From: Paraburkholderia sp.
Lineage (GTDB): Bacteria; Pseudomonadota; Gammaproteobacteria; Burkholderiales; Burkholderiaceae
Assembly (NCBI RefSeq): GCF_028283785.1
Contig: NZ_JAPWKB010000008.1
Location: 62,001-126,000, forward strand
Reading direction: 5' to 3'
DNA: 64,000 bases
Shown here in pieces: positions 51,816 to 61,413 of this stretch; position 1 is the first letter of the stretch, and each line of letters opens with the position of its first letter. Under the pieces are notes generated by a model. The model was not told the origin of the DNA and made no database searches. It saw only the letters and a list, made by a program, of their open reading frames with translations. The position numbers and the translations under genes were made by a program.

Positions 51816-52949
51816 ATGACGGCCCCGCCGATGAACGACCGCCCGCGACGCTGGCCTGATCGAGCCAGACACTCTCTGCAGGTTTTGCGGCAACCCGTCG
51901 CCGCACTCGGTCGTTGGCTGGACCAGGTCGATCCCGGTACGCATCGCCGGATCAAAGGTCTGCGGCTCGTCACCGCGTACGGAATCGCGGCTGCGCTGGG
52001 GACCTTGCAGGATATCGCCCGGAGCGTGCCCAGCAGCGTGTCGCTCGGTTATCTCGCCGGAAGCTTCGCACTCTGGGCGAGTGTCTCCGAAGCCAGAACG
52101 ACGCGCGCCGAATCGGCTCGCGATCTCATCCTGCTGAGCGTTGCAGCCGCGTTCGGTACGGTCGTGTTCATCGTTTTGTCCGGACCGCTACGCACCACAG
52201 GTCGGGCCGGGCCGGAGCTGGTTCTCGTGACGGGCGCGTTTCTGGTTGGATATCTGAAGCGATTCGGCGTGCTGGGTGCGGGCATCGGATCGCAAATCTA
52301 TATCGGCGAATTACTCGCCTACGGCGCCCGTCTAACGACGGACGATCTGACCGCGATCGGGATTGCCGCGCTGATCGCGGTGCTGGCGTCGGTCGTGCCG
52401 CGGATGCTTAGCGGTCCGGCAGAGCGGCCCGCCATCACCGCGATACTCGCGGCCGGGCCGGGACCGCTGCCCGGGCGGTGCTCGCTGGAGTTCTCGATGG
52501 GATTGCAGGCGGCGATCGGCGCGTTGCTCATCTGCTGCCTGAACGGTCTTATCGGTCTCGAGGAGTCGGCCTGGGCGATCACCGCGTGCACGTACGTCGT
52601 CGCCGGTTCGGCATCGGGCACGATACAGCGGGTGCGTCGCCGGATTCTCGGTACGTTGATTGGCGTCCCGCTAGGGCTTGCCTGCCTGCCGGTTGCCGAG
52701 CATGCGCCCTTGCTTATATGGGCCGCCGCCGCGCTTGCGATGATCGTCTATGCAATGGCGTTGCCCGAGCGCTACGACATCGCGTCGGGGGCATTCGCCT
52801 TCACGCTGATCGTCACGCTCGCAGCAAGCGGTGTGCATTCGATCCCGCTGCTTGCCGCCCGCGCGTGGGAGACGCTGCTCGGCGGATCACTGGGCATGGC
52901 GGCCGCGATGCTTCTTTCGCCGCACCGAAGCTCGAGGCCGACGGAATAG
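51816..52949 (+). CDS. FUSC-like integral membrane protein (aromatic-acid exporter-like)
   Basis: Inner-membrane protein of about 377 residues with around ten hydrophobic helices in two similar halves. SLGYLAGSFALWASVSEARTT and the second-half TYVVAGSASGTIQRVRRRILGTLIG resemble the FUSC/YccS/AaeB family, whose repeat contains a GTxxG-type motif. The long cytoplasmic domain of AaeB is missing. The start is unsure: ATG 51816 follows GGAAGAG closely, ATG 51831 and TTG 51792 are alternatives. Substrate unknown; export of an organic acid is the family expectation. Confidence 0.8.
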   Translation: MTAPPMNDRPRRWPDRARHSLQVLRQPVAALGRWLDQVDPGTHRRIKGLRLVTAYGIAAALGTLQDIARSVPSSVSLGYLAGSFALWASVSEARTTRAESARDLILLSVAAAFGTVVFIVLSGPLRTTGRAGPELVLVTGAFLVGYLKRFGVLGAGIGSQIYIGELLAYGARLTTDDLTAIGIAALIAVLASVVPRMLSGPAERPAITAILAAGPGPLPGRCSLEFSMGLQAAIGALLICCLNGLIGLEESAWAITACTYVVAGSASGTIQRVRRRILGTLIGVPLGLACLPVAEHAPLLIWAAAALAMIVYAMALPERYDIASGAFAFTLIVTLAASGVHSIPLLAARAWETLLGGSLGMAAAMLLSPHRSSRPTE

Positions 52950-52978
52950 GCGACAACGCTTGATGTCGACCCGTCGTG

Positions 52979-54016
52979 TCAAAGCTGAGCGATCCGCTCC
53001 AGAAACGCATCGACCTGCCGTTCATCCGTGGACCAGGACGTCACGAGACGAATCACCGACTGATCGTCGTCCGCTTTCGCCCACACGTAGAAACTGAAGC
53101 GCGCCTTCAGCGACGCAATGACGGCGTCGGGCAAGATCGGAAACACCTGATTCGTCGCCGTCTCGGCATCGAGTGCGTAGCCAAGAGACACGATACCGGC
53201 GGCGAGCTTTGCGGCCATCGCATTCGCATGGCGGGCATTCTCGAAGAACAGATTCTTGACGCCGAATAGCGCCTGAAACTGGATACCCAGCACGCGACCT
53301 TTTGCCAGCATGCCACCTCGCTGTTTGAGATGAAATGCAAAGTCGTCAGTCAAAGCCGGGTTGCACACGACGATCGCTTCACCGAGCAGCGTGCCGACTT
53401 TCGTCCCGCCGATCCAGAACAGATCAACGAGCGATGCGATATCGGCTAACGTCGCGTCGTTTTTGCTCGACGCGAGCGCTGCGCCCAATCGCGCGCCGTC
53501 GAGAAACAGAATCAGCCCGCGTTGCCTGGCGAGCGCGGAAATGGCGCGCAGTTCGGCGAGCGTATAGATCGTGCCCGTTTCGGTCGCGTTTGAAATGTAG
53601 ATGAGCCGGGGCTTCGCCATGTGCGGAAAATGCGCATTGCTGGCAAGTGCGGCTTCGATATTGCCGGGCGTGAGCTTCCCATCGACGGCGGGAACGGTGA
53701 TGAGTTTGTGGCCCGTTGCTTCGATCGCGCCGGCTTCGCGCACGACGATATGCCCGGAGTTCACCGCGATCACGGCTTCATGCGGACGCAGGCAACTGGA
53801 TATCGAAACGATGTTCGCCATCGTCCCGCTCGCAACGTAGTGAATCGCGCCGTTGAAGGTCTCTCCCAGGCAAGCCTTGATGCGAAGCGTTGCATCGGCC
53901 GAGTAGGTATCGTCGCCGTAGGGCGCTTGCTGGATGTAATTCGATTCCGTCAGCGCGCTAAGGATGTCGGGATGCGCGCCTTCGCTATAGTCGTCGAGAA
54001 AGCTGGAAGTGGTCAT
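52979..54016 (-). CDS. ltaE: Low-specificity L-threonine aldolase
   Basis: PLP enzyme (fold type I, beta-eliminating lyase family) of 345 residues: L-threonine or allo-threonine to glycine + acetaldehyde. The PLP lysine is Lys206 in WIGGTKVG, with the ring-stacking and Asp contacts in LFLDGARLGAAL (Asp173). The N-terminal DDYSEGAHPDILSAL and APYGDDTYSADAT match LtaE. Length is normal. It is separated from the AraC regulator by 108 bp on the same strand and may be transcribed with it. Confidence 0.92.
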   Translation of the reverse strand: MTTSSFLDDYSEGAHPDILSALTESNYIQQAPYGDDTYSADATLRIKACLGETFNGAIHYVASGTMANIVSISSCLRPHEAVIAVNSGHIVVREAGAIEATGHKLITVPAVDGKLTPGNIEAALASNAHFPHMAKPRLIYISNATETGTIYTLAELRAISALARQRGLILFLDGARLGAALASSKNDATLADIASLVDLFWIGGTKVGTLLGEAIVVCNPALTDDFAFHLKQRGGMLAKGRVLGIQFQALFGVKNLFFENARHANAMAAKLAAGIVSLGYALDAETATNQVFPILPDAVIASLKARFSFYVWAKADDDQSVIRLVTSWSTDERQVDAFLERIAQL

Positions 54017-54124
54017 TCGGTGCTTCTGCCTTTGATAGAGGTCGCCCCAACAGGAGGCGAGGCCGAAACCAGTACGCTACCGATTCGCTTCCCTATTTCC
54101 TTGTAAAAAATTGCCGCTCTGCCG

Positions 54125-54934
54125 TCAGAAACGGGCCGGCGTCACGCCATAGGCGTGACGGAACGCGCGCGTGAAATGACTCTGATCGAAAAACCCAACG
54201 GCGTGCGCGATGTCGGTCATCGGCAGGTTGCGGTTTGCGCGGATCAACGCGACCGCCTTCTCCAGTCGCAAGCGGAGCAGCCATGCGTGAGGCGTCATGC
54301 CGACCGATCGCTTGAATTGCTTCAGGAAGCGAAAGCGTTCGAGCCCAATCAGGTGGGACAGGTCTTCGAGGACGATCTTGTCGGCGATATGCGCATCCAC
54401 GAATTCCCGGACGACGCGCAGTTGCAGCGCGGACAGGTTGCCCGTGATCGTCTGCGGGGACGGTTGCTTCAGGCGGGCAAACAGCGCCTCCAGCAATTCC
54501 AGCACGTAGGTCTCGTTCAGCATCCGGTCGGCCGGCGCCTGTTGCAGCGTCGCGTGGATGTTGAGCAACTGGTCTGCGAGGCGACTATCTTGGATCACCG
54601 CAGGCGCCGGTGACGGAGAGGCGTGCGTGCCCGTGATTTCTTCACCGAAACCGTCCAGCAGCGCCGGTGACAGGCGAAAGGTGTGCAAGGTGTAGGACTG
54701 GTCCGCGCCTGCAATGCCGTCGTGGACTTCGCCTGGCGGCATCAGTTGAATTGCGCCTCTGGACAGCAACAGCGATTCGCCGCGAAACGATTGACGCTGC
54801 GCGCCGCTGGTCACGAGCGCGATATGGCAGTCGAGATGAAAGTGCGGCTCGAATCGAAACTCGGCGAACCTGGCCGTGCTGAGGATCAGGCCGGGAATGT
54901 CGGTCGGGTGACTGTACTGGACGTCTTCGGCCAT
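54125..54934 (-). CDS. AraC-family transcriptional regulator
   Basis: Activator of 269 residues with an N-terminal cupin-type effector domain (about 1-150; FRFEPHFHLDCHIALVTSGAQ with paired His) and a C-terminal double helix-turn-helix (about 165-265; LEDLSHLIGLERFRFLKQFKRSVGMTPHAWLLRLRL; MTDIAHAVGFFDQSHFTRAFRHAYGVTPARF, each seen in pieces). GGAGG precedes the ATG. It is divergent from the peptide ABC transporter operon and may regulate it, or ltaE downstream. Confidence 0.92.
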   Translation of the reverse strand: MAEDVQYSHPTDIPGLILSTARFAEFRFEPHFHLDCHIALVTSGAQRQSFRGESLLLSRGAIQLMPPGEVHDGIAGADQSYTLHTFRLSPALLDGFGEEITGTHASPSPAPAVIQDSRLADQLLNIHATLQQAPADRMLNETYVLELLEALFARLKQPSPQTITGNLSALQLRVVREFVDAHIADKIVLEDLSHLIGLERFRFLKQFKRSVGMTPHAWLLRLRLEKAVALIRANRNLPMTDIAHAVGFFDQSHFTRAFRHAYGVTPARF

Positions 54935-55142
54935 GCAATTCCTCCGGTTCGCCGGTTCGCCGGTCCGCTGCGGTGATTATTCGCGGGTGACAGGGCGTTC
55001 GAGTAAGAGATTGTCGATGATTCGCGGTGGCGTGTCGAACGTCGGAGGCGGCGCCGGATACCGTCCCGTGCCGGATCGCCGCCCGTCGTAGCGCTGTCTG
55101 AATTTCGCTTCGCTCCACTTTTCCCCTTTTTTGAAAACGCTT

Positions 55143-55178
55143 GCTTTATCGTTTCACCTATTGCTTAATCGATAAAGC
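55143..55178. promoter_or_regulatory. Candidate LacI-family operator before the peptide ABC operon
   Basis: A 16-bp near-palindrome GCTTAATCGATAAAGC (14 of 16 paired, centred on CG) at 55163-55178 lies 55 bp upstream of the binding-protein start. An extra half-site GCTTTATCG sits exactly 20 bp upstream (55143-55151), on the same DNA face. A CpG-centred even palindrome is the hallmark of LacI-family operators, and a LacI gene lies in this operon. Confidence 0.6.
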
Positions 55179-55232
55179 GGCGTGACCTGCGATTCAGGTC
55201 ACGCATCAAAAAAGCCAGTCAGGAGATCGGGA

Positions 55233-56825
55233 ATGACAGCGGAATCGAAGAGTTCAGTCTCGCGGCGCGCGTTTATCGCAGGCGCGGCGGTCGTCGCGGT
55301 GGGGGCCGCAATCGGGGCGCGTAGCCAGTTTCACAACCGAGACAGTGCGCCGTCCGCGGCGGCAGCAGCGGGTGCGCCGCGCAACGGCGGACGTTTGCGC
55401 GTCGGTCTGAGCGCGGGCTCGGCGAAGGATAGCCTCGACGCGAAAGCCGCGCTGACAGATGCCGACATCGCCCGCCAGAATCAGCTCTACGACACGCTGC
55501 TGCACTTCGACCCGGCGTTCAAGATCCAGCCGGCGCTCGCCGAGAGCGTAGAAGCATCGGAGCGTGCGTCGGTGTGGACCATCCGCCTGCGTAAGGGCGT
55601 GACGTTTCACAACGGCAAGCCGCTCACGGCGCAGGACATCGCTTACACGCTCGCGTATGCGCTCGACCCGGCGCGACCGGGCGCATCCGCCGCGCGTTTG
55701 CGCGCGCTCGATATGAAGTCCACGCAGGTACTCGACGACCTGACCTTGCGGGTGCGCTTCCAGTCGCCGTTCTCGATGTTTCGCGAAGTGCTTGCCGATG
55801 CGGGCACGGCGGCGTTGCGCGTCGTTCCGCAAGGCTACGACCCTGCGCAGCCGGTCGGCACGGGGCCGTTCGTGTTCGAGCGTTTCGAGCCGGGCGTGCG
55901 CTCCGTGTTCAAGCGCAATCCTCATTACTGGCGTCCGGACGAACCGCACGTTGACGCGCTCGAACTGCTGAACTTTACCGACGACGCCGCACGCGTCAAT
56001 GCGCTGCTGAGCAACCAGATCGACGCATTGGCGAATCTTCCCGCAAACCAGATGGCAATCGTGAAAGCGAATCCGCAACTGCGTCTGATCGTGTCGGAAA
56101 CGGGCGCGTGGAATCCGTTCACGATGCGTGTCGACGTCGCGCCGTTCGACGACGTACGGGTGCGCAAGGCGTTGCGTCTGCTGGTCGATCGCGAGCAACT
56201 GGTGCAGCAGGTGCTGGCCGGACAGGGTTACGTCGCCAACGATATTTTTGCCCGCTACGACCACGGCTATGCCACCGATCTCGCGCAGCGCGAAGTGGAT
56301 ATCGACCAGGCGAAGAGCCTGCTGCGGCAAGCCGGCCGCGAGCATCTCTCCGCCGAAATCGTCACGTCGCCGGTGTCGATCGGGCTCGTGCCCGCAGCCG
56401 AAGCGCTGGTCCAGCAGGCCTCGCGCGCGGACGTGCAGCTGAGCTTGCGGCAGATCGAACCATCGACGTTTTTCTCGCGCTTTTTCATGAAAGCACCGCT
56501 GTCGCAATCGTACTGGGGCACGCGCAATTATCTGCTGCAAGCGGCCGACAGCATGATGCCCACCTCGCCGTACAACGAAACGCACTGGCACGACGACGCG
56601 TGGCTGAAGCTCGTACAGGCGGGCTTCGCTGAACAGGACGAAGCAAAACGCGCCGAACTGATCCGCGCGGCGCAACACATCGAATACGACGAAGGCGGCT
56701 ATATCAACTGGGGTTGGTACAACAAGATCGACGTGGTGCGCTCGAACATCGAAGGGTTCGTGCCGGATCGCAGCGGCTTTTCGCTGACGAGTTTCGCCTT
56801 CCGCCGCGCGTGGTTTTCGGCCTGA
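55233..56825 (+). CDS. ABC transporter peptide-type substrate-binding protein (SBP family 5)
   Basis: Periplasmic DppA/OppA-type binding protein of 530 residues. The leader SRRAFIAGAAVVAVGAAIG (about 9-27) has the twin-arginine look, SRRxF, so Tat export is plausible. SBP_bac_5 motifs follow: YDTLLHFDPAFKIQPALAES, WTIRLRKGVTFHNGKPLTAQD, VGTGPFVFERFEPG, and VRKALRLLVDREQLVQQVLAGQG. AGGAG is seven bases before the ATG at 55233. It is the first gene of the operon and sets its specificity, probably a short peptide or opine-like molecule. Confidence 0.94.
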   Translation: MTAESKSSVSRRAFIAGAAVVAVGAAIGARSQFHNRDSAPSAAAAAGAPRNGGRLRVGLSAGSAKDSLDAKAALTDADIARQNQLYDTLLHFDPAFKIQPALAESVEASERASVWTIRLRKGVTFHNGKPLTAQDIAYTLAYALDPARPGASAARLRALDMKSTQVLDDLTLRVRFQSPFSMFREVLADAGTAALRVVPQGYDPAQPVGTGPFVFERFEPGVRSVFKRNPHYWRPDEPHVDALELLNFTDDAARVNALLSNQIDALANLPANQMAIVKANPQLRLIVSETGAWNPFTMRVDVAPFDDVRVRKALRLLVDREQLVQQVLAGQGYVANDIFARYDHGYATDLAQREVDIDQAKSLLRQAGREHLSAEIVTSPVSIGLVPAAEALVQQASRADVQLSLRQIEPSTFFSRFFMKAPLSQSYWGTRNYLLQAADSMMPTSPYNETHWHDDAWLKLVQAGFAEQDEAKRAELIRAAQHIEYDEGGYINWGWYNKIDVVRSNIEGFVPDRSGFSLTSFAFRRAWFSA

Positions 56826-56848
56826 ACGCTTTTATCGAGGATTCTTTT

Positions 56849-57793
56849 ATGTTTTCCAGTTCGATCAGGCGGCTCGGGGCGACCGCGCTCGCGTTGCTCG
56901 TCGTGTCGCTGTGCGTCTTCACCGCGACGCAGGTCTTGCCCGGCGACGCCGCTCAGGCCATTCTCGGACGCGACGCCACGCCCGAGCGTCTCGCCGCGCT
57001 GCGCATGCAGTTGCATCTCGACGGCAGCCCGTTGTCCCAGTATGGCGCGTGGCTCTGGCATGCCGTGCATGCCGATTTCGGCGTCTCGCTGAGCAACGGC
57101 ATGGCCGTCAACCTGATGCTCGGCGAGCGCGTCGGGAATTCGCTGTTGCTGATGGGCGCGTCGATATCGATCGGCGTGCCGCTTGCGTTGATCACCGGCG
57201 CCGCGTCCGGCTACTGGCGCGATAGCGCATTCGATCACGCAGCGACGATCGTCACGCTGGTGCTCTCGGCGCTGCCCGAAGTCGTACTTGCAATGGGCCT
57301 GATCATCCTGCTGGCGACCGGGCTCTTCCCGCTGTTTCCTGCAACCGCGACGATGCGGCCCGTGACCGCTTACCCGCTGCAGTTGGTGCTGCCCGCGCTG
57401 ACACTCGGGCTCGCGATCGTTCCGTACATCGTGCGGATGGTGCGCGCGGCGATGATCGAGGTGATGGACAGCGACTACGTGGCGTATGCGCGGCTGACGG
57501 GCCTGCCGGAGCGCACGGTTGTCTTCAGGCACGGACTCGTCAACATGCTGGGCGCGGTCGCGCAAGTGCTGGCATTGCAGCTCGCCTATCTCGCGGGCGG
57601 CGTCGTGATGGTCGAATACGTGTTCGGCTATCCCGGCATCGGCTCGGCGATGATTGACGCAGTGAATAACCGCGATCTGCCGGTCGTACAGGCCATCGCG
57701 TTGCTGATCGCGATCGTCTATATCGTCGTCAACCTGATCGCCGATTCGCTTACCTTGCTCGCCAATCCGAGAGTTCGCCATGCAGCCCGATAA
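56849..57793 (+). CDS. ABC transporter permease, DppB type
   Basis: Inner-membrane permease of 314 residues with six hydrophobic segments. Family marks are TQVLPGDAAQAILGRDATPE after the first helix, the EAA-like loop MEVMDSDYVAYARLTGLPERTVVFRHGL (seen around residue 200) and EYVFGYPGIGSAMIDAVNNRD. CGAGGA precedes the ATG. It overlaps the next permease gene by 14 bases. It forms the heterodimeric channel with the DppC-like protein. Confidence 0.94.
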   Translation: MFSSSIRRLGATALALLVVSLCVFTATQVLPGDAAQAILGRDATPERLAALRMQLHLDGSPLSQYGAWLWHAVHADFGVSLSNGMAVNLMLGERVGNSLLLMGASISIGVPLALITGAASGYWRDSAFDHAATIVTLVLSALPEVVLAMGLIILLATGLFPLFPATATMRPVTAYPLQLVLPALTLGLAIVPYIVRMVRAAMIEVMDSDYVAYARLTGLPERTVVFRHGLVNMLGAVAQVLALQLAYLAGGVVMVEYVFGYPGIGSAMIDAVNNRDLPVVQAIALLIAIVYIVVNLIADSLTLLANPRVRHAAR

Positions 57794-58664
57794 CGCACCC
57801 GCGCTCGTTCTGACCGATCACGCATCGCCGACGCTCCTGCACCGCATGACGGCCGATAGCCGATTCTGGATTGGCTTCGTGCTGATGGCCGTGCCGTTGC
57901 TGGTCGCAATCGCCGGCCCGCTGCTCGTGCCGCACGACCCGAACGGATTCGTCGGCGCGCCGTACGCGGGATCGTCCGCAAGCGCGTTCTTCGGCACCGA
58001 TAATCTCGGCCGCGACGTGTTGAGCCGCTTCATGGCGGGTGGCCGCATGCTGATCATGCTGTCGGCGGTCGCGACCTTGCTCGGCGTCGGAGGCGGCAGT
58101 GCGGCGGGCGGATTGCTCGCCCTCGAACGCGGTCGCGTCGATGCCGTCGTGATGCGCGGTGCCGACGTGCTGCTGGCATTTCCTTCGATCGTGCTGGCGC
58201 TGATGTGTCTGAGCCTGATGGGCGCGTCGGCGTGGCTGATGGCGCTGGTCGTGGCGGCGGGCCATTTGCCTCGCACGATGCGGGTGATCCGGGCCGTGGC
58301 GCTGGGCGTGGTCGAGCGCGACTTCGTCAAATACGCGCAAACGCTCGGTTACGGCCGCGCGCGCACGGTGTTCCGGGTCGTCTTGCCGAATCTGGTCGTG
58401 CCGATCATGGTCGAGCTGGGCATCCGCTTTACCTACTCGATCGGCATCGTCGCGAGTCTCAGTTTTCTCGGGCTGGGCGTGCAACCGCCCAATCCGGACT
58501 GGGGAAACATGATCAACGAGAACCGGATGGCGTTCTCCGTGCAGCCGTGGGGCGTGCTCTTGCCGCTGACGGCCATTGCGAGTCTTGCGGTCGGCTGCAA
58601 TCTGCTCGCGGACTGTGTAGGCCGCGCGGTCAACTTCATCGAAACGAGGTCGAAGCATGGCTGA
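57780..58664 (+). CDS. ABC transporter permease, DppC type
   Basis: Inner-membrane permease of 294 residues. The N-terminal OppC_N segment (FWIGFVLMAVPLLVAIAGPLLVPHDPNGF) and FGTDNLGRDVLSRFMAGGR are diagnostic for DppC/OppC. The EAA loop reads VVERDFVKYAQTLGYGRARTVFRVVLPN, and SFLGLGVQPPNPDWGNMINENR is the usual C-terminal signature. Start and stop overlap both neighbours (14 and 8 bases), showing tight coupling in the operon. Confidence 0.94.
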   Translation: MQPDNAPALVLTDHASPTLLHRMTADSRFWIGFVLMAVPLLVAIAGPLLVPHDPNGFVGAPYAGSSASAFFGTDNLGRDVLSRFMAGGRMLIMLSAVATLLGVGGGSAAGGLLALERGRVDAVVMRGADVLLAFPSIVLALMCLSLMGASAWLMALVVAAGHLPRTMRVIRAVALGVVERDFVKYAQTLGYGRARTVFRVVLPNLVVPIMVELGIRFTYSIGIVASLSFLGLGVQPPNPDWGNMINENRMAFSVQPWGVLLPLTAIASLAVGCNLLADCVGRAVNFIETRSKHG

Positions 58665-60241
58665 CGTGCTGACTATAACGGGCCTGCGGATCGTCAACAC
58701 GCGCACGGGCCTGCCGCTGATCGACGGAATCGATCTGTCGATCGGGCGGGGTGAACGGGTGGGCCTCGTCGGCGAATCGGGTTCGGGCAAGACCACGATC
58801 GGACTCGCCGGGCTCGGTTACGTGCGTGGCGGCATGCGGATCGACAGTGGCGAGATTGCGTTGAACGGTCAGCGGCTTACCGTGCTCGACAGCCGCCAAT
58901 TGGGCGCGCTCCGGCGCAGCGCGATGGCGTATGTGCCGCAATCGGCGGCGATGGCGCTGAACCCGGCGCTGCGGATCGGCACGCAACTCGCAGCATCGTC
59001 TCGAAGACGCGGCGACCGATACGCAGCCGCGTTTGCTTGCCGCGCTCGAACAGGTTCGTCTTCCTGCAACGGTTGAGTTCCTCAAGCGCTATCCGCATCA
59101 GCTTTCTGGCGGACAGCAGCAGCGTGTCGCCATTGCGGCGGCGTTGCTGTCCGACCCGGCGCTGATCGTGTTCGACGAACCGACAACGGGTCTCGACGTG
59201 GCGGTCCAGGCGCAGATTCTCGAACTGATCCGCAGTGTCTGTGAAGCAAAGAACGTTGCGGGGCTGTTCATCAGTCACGATCTCGGCGCGGTCGCTGCGC
59301 TGTGCCGTCGCACTGTCGTGCTGCGACACGGACGTATCGTCGAAAGCGGTGCCACGCGGCACGTTCTGAAAACGCCGTCGAGTGCTTATGGGCGCACGTT
59401 GATCGACGCGGCGCCTAGCCTCTCGCGGATTCTCGCGAAGGCGCAAGACGATGCGCCGGTCCAGCGCGCGACGACGCAAACGGACAGCGCGCCGCGGCTG
59501 CGCATCACGGCACTGCGCGGCTATTATGGCAAGCGGGAAGTCCTGCATGAGATCGACCTGACCGTGCCGGCGGGCGGCTGCGTTGCGCTCGTCGGCGAAT
59601 CGGGCAGCGGGAAGACGACCTTGTGTCGCGCGATGATCGGTCTGCACGAGAACTATGCGGGCACGATCGCGCTGGACGGCGTAACGCTCGAACGCGCGGT
59701 GCATCGTCGCTCGCGCGAGCAACGGCGCGATCTGCAATACGTTTTTCAGAACCCGTATGAATCGCTCAATCCGCGATGCACCGTCGGCGATCTGCTCGAA
59801 CAGCCATTGCGCTTCTTCGGCATGGCGATACCGTCGGGCCATGTTCGGCATCAGCTATCGCGGGTGTCGCTGGGTGCCGGTGTTGCGTCGAAGTATCCGC
59901 ATCAGTTGAGCGGCGGTGAGCGTCAGCGCGTTGCGCTCGCGCGTGCGCTTGCGGTGCAGCCCAAAGTGATGATCTGTGACGAAGTGACGTCGGCGCTCGA
60001 TGTCTCCGTACAGGCGTCCGTGGTCGATCTGATCAACGACTTGCGGCACGAACTGCAACTGACGGTCGTGTTCGTCACTCACCACATTGCACTGGTGCCG
60101 CAGATCGCCGATCAGGTCGCCGTGCTCGAACAGGGGCACGTGGTCGAGCGGGGCGAGACGAGAGCCGTATTCAGCCGGCCGCAAGCCGCGCTGACGCGTC
60201 AGTTGATCGAGCAGACGCTGGATCTCGATCAGATGGTCTGA
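58657..60241 (+). pseudogene. Fused double ABC ATPase (DppD-DppF type) with a frameshift
   Basis: One gene for two nucleotide-binding domains, about 527 residues when the frame is restored. Domain 1 has Walker A GESGSGKTT, signature LSGGQQQR and Walker B LIVFDEPTTGLD; domain 2 has GESGSGKTT, LSGGERQR and VMICDEVTSALD. The reading frame shifts near 58990 (CTCGCAGCATCG): frame one ends ...RIGTQLA then goes off, while the next frame supplies HRLEDAATDTQPRLLAALEQ before LSGGQQQR. One extra G or two missing bases explain it. Both halves are otherwise pristine, so this is either a very recent mutation, programmed shifting or a sequencing error. Confidence 0.8.
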
Positions 60242-60274
60242 TGCGCAATCTTCACTTTTCCGATGGAGACAGAC

Positions 60275-61384
60275 ATGATGATCGTTGAGTGCACAGGCGA
60301 TGGTCGCGCGCGCGGCCGCGCGCATGGCGAGAGCGCGCGTGAACTCGTGCGCGGCGCGCTCGATCGCTGGGCGGATGCGACGATGCGCGCCTGGCACGCA
60401 GAGAAGGACGTGCCCGATATCGACGCATACGCGGCGCGTCTGCTCGCGCAAACCGGACTGTTCGACACGGCATCGCGCGTGTTGCCCGATCTGGCGGACG
60501 AGGTGCGCGGCATCGCCGAAGGTGCCGGGCTGCCGTTCGAACGGGTGGCCGCCTACAATCTGATGGACGAGCAATGGTGGTACGACCTCGACGCGTTGAG
60601 TGCGCTGCCGACGTCCGAGCCGGGTTGCAGCGTGATCGGATTCGCGGACGCAGAGTCGGTCGTGCTGGCGCAGAATATGGACTTGCCCGCGTACATGGAC
60701 GGATCGCAGATCGTGCTGCGACTGCGTGACGGAGATGGACCGGAATCGCTCGTGCTCAGCGGTGCGGGACTGATCGGTTTGACCGGCATCACCGCGGCGG
60801 GCGTCGCGATCTGCGTGAATACGTTGTTGATGCTCCGGCACGACACGGCGGGCATTCCCGTTGCATTCGCGTTGCGCCACGCGTTGCGGCAGCGCACGGC
60901 GCACGACGCCTTCCAGGCGTTGCAACACATGACGCACGCGAGCGGCCAGCACTATGCGATAGCCGATCGCACGGGTGTCGCCAGCATAGAGTGTTCGGCG
61001 CATGGCGGCGCGTTGCGCGCGGAGCCGCGCGGCAATGCGTTATGGCACACCAATCATCCGCTGTATAGCGGCGACGTCAGGGAAGAAGCCGTCTTGCAAC
61101 TGGCCGCGAGCGGACGCATTCATAATTCGACTGAACGCCTCGCGTTTTTGCATGAGCGCGCAACCTCGCTGCATTGCGCAGACGACGTCGAAGCGTTGCT
61201 GGCGGATCCCGGCACGCCGCTTTGTATGACGCCGCGCGGCGCGAGCATCAGCCAGACGTTCGGCTCGGTGCTGTATCGTCTCGGCGACCGGCCCGAGGCG
61301 TCCTTCTGCGCAGGCAGACCGGGCGAAGCGCGCTGGCAACCGGTGCCGTTCTCGGCCATCGGCGAGGCGCGCCGTGCGCAGTGA
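60275..61384 (+). CDS. C45-family peptidase / acyl-CoA:6-aminopenicillanate acyltransferase-like
   Basis: Ntn-hydrolase of about 369 residues in the isopenicillin-N acyltransferase (C45/AAT) family. The N-terminal GDGRARGRAHGESARELVR and the EVRGIAEGAGLPFERVAAYN region precede the nucleophile Cys118 in EPGCSVIGF, where autocleavage would expose it. Downstream are LAQNMDLPAYM and the GLIGLTGITAAGVAIC segment typical of the family. The ATG at 60275 is favoured by GGAGACAGAC; ATG 60263 overlaps that site. It probably cleaves or transfers an N-acyl group on the compound imported by the adjacent transporter. Confidence 0.88.
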   Translation: MMIVECTGDGRARGRAHGESARELVRGALDRWADATMRAWHAEKDVPDIDAYAARLLAQTGLFDTASRVLPDLADEVRGIAEGAGLPFERVAAYNLMDEQWWYDLDALSALPTSEPGCSVIGFADAESVVLAQNMDLPAYMDGSQIVLRLRDGDGPESLVLSGAGLIGLTGITAAGVAICVNTLLMLRHDTAGIPVAFALRHALRQRTAHDAFQALQHMTHASGQHYAIADRTGVASIECSAHGGALRAEPRGNALWHTNHPLYSGDVREEAVLQLAASGRIHNSTERLAFLHERATSLHCADDVEALLADPGTPLCMTPRGASISQTFGSVLYRLGDRPEASFCAGRPGEARWQPVPFSAIGEARRAQ

Positions 61385-61413
61385 CAGTAAATCGCCTTTT
61401 GAACGTACCGAAC

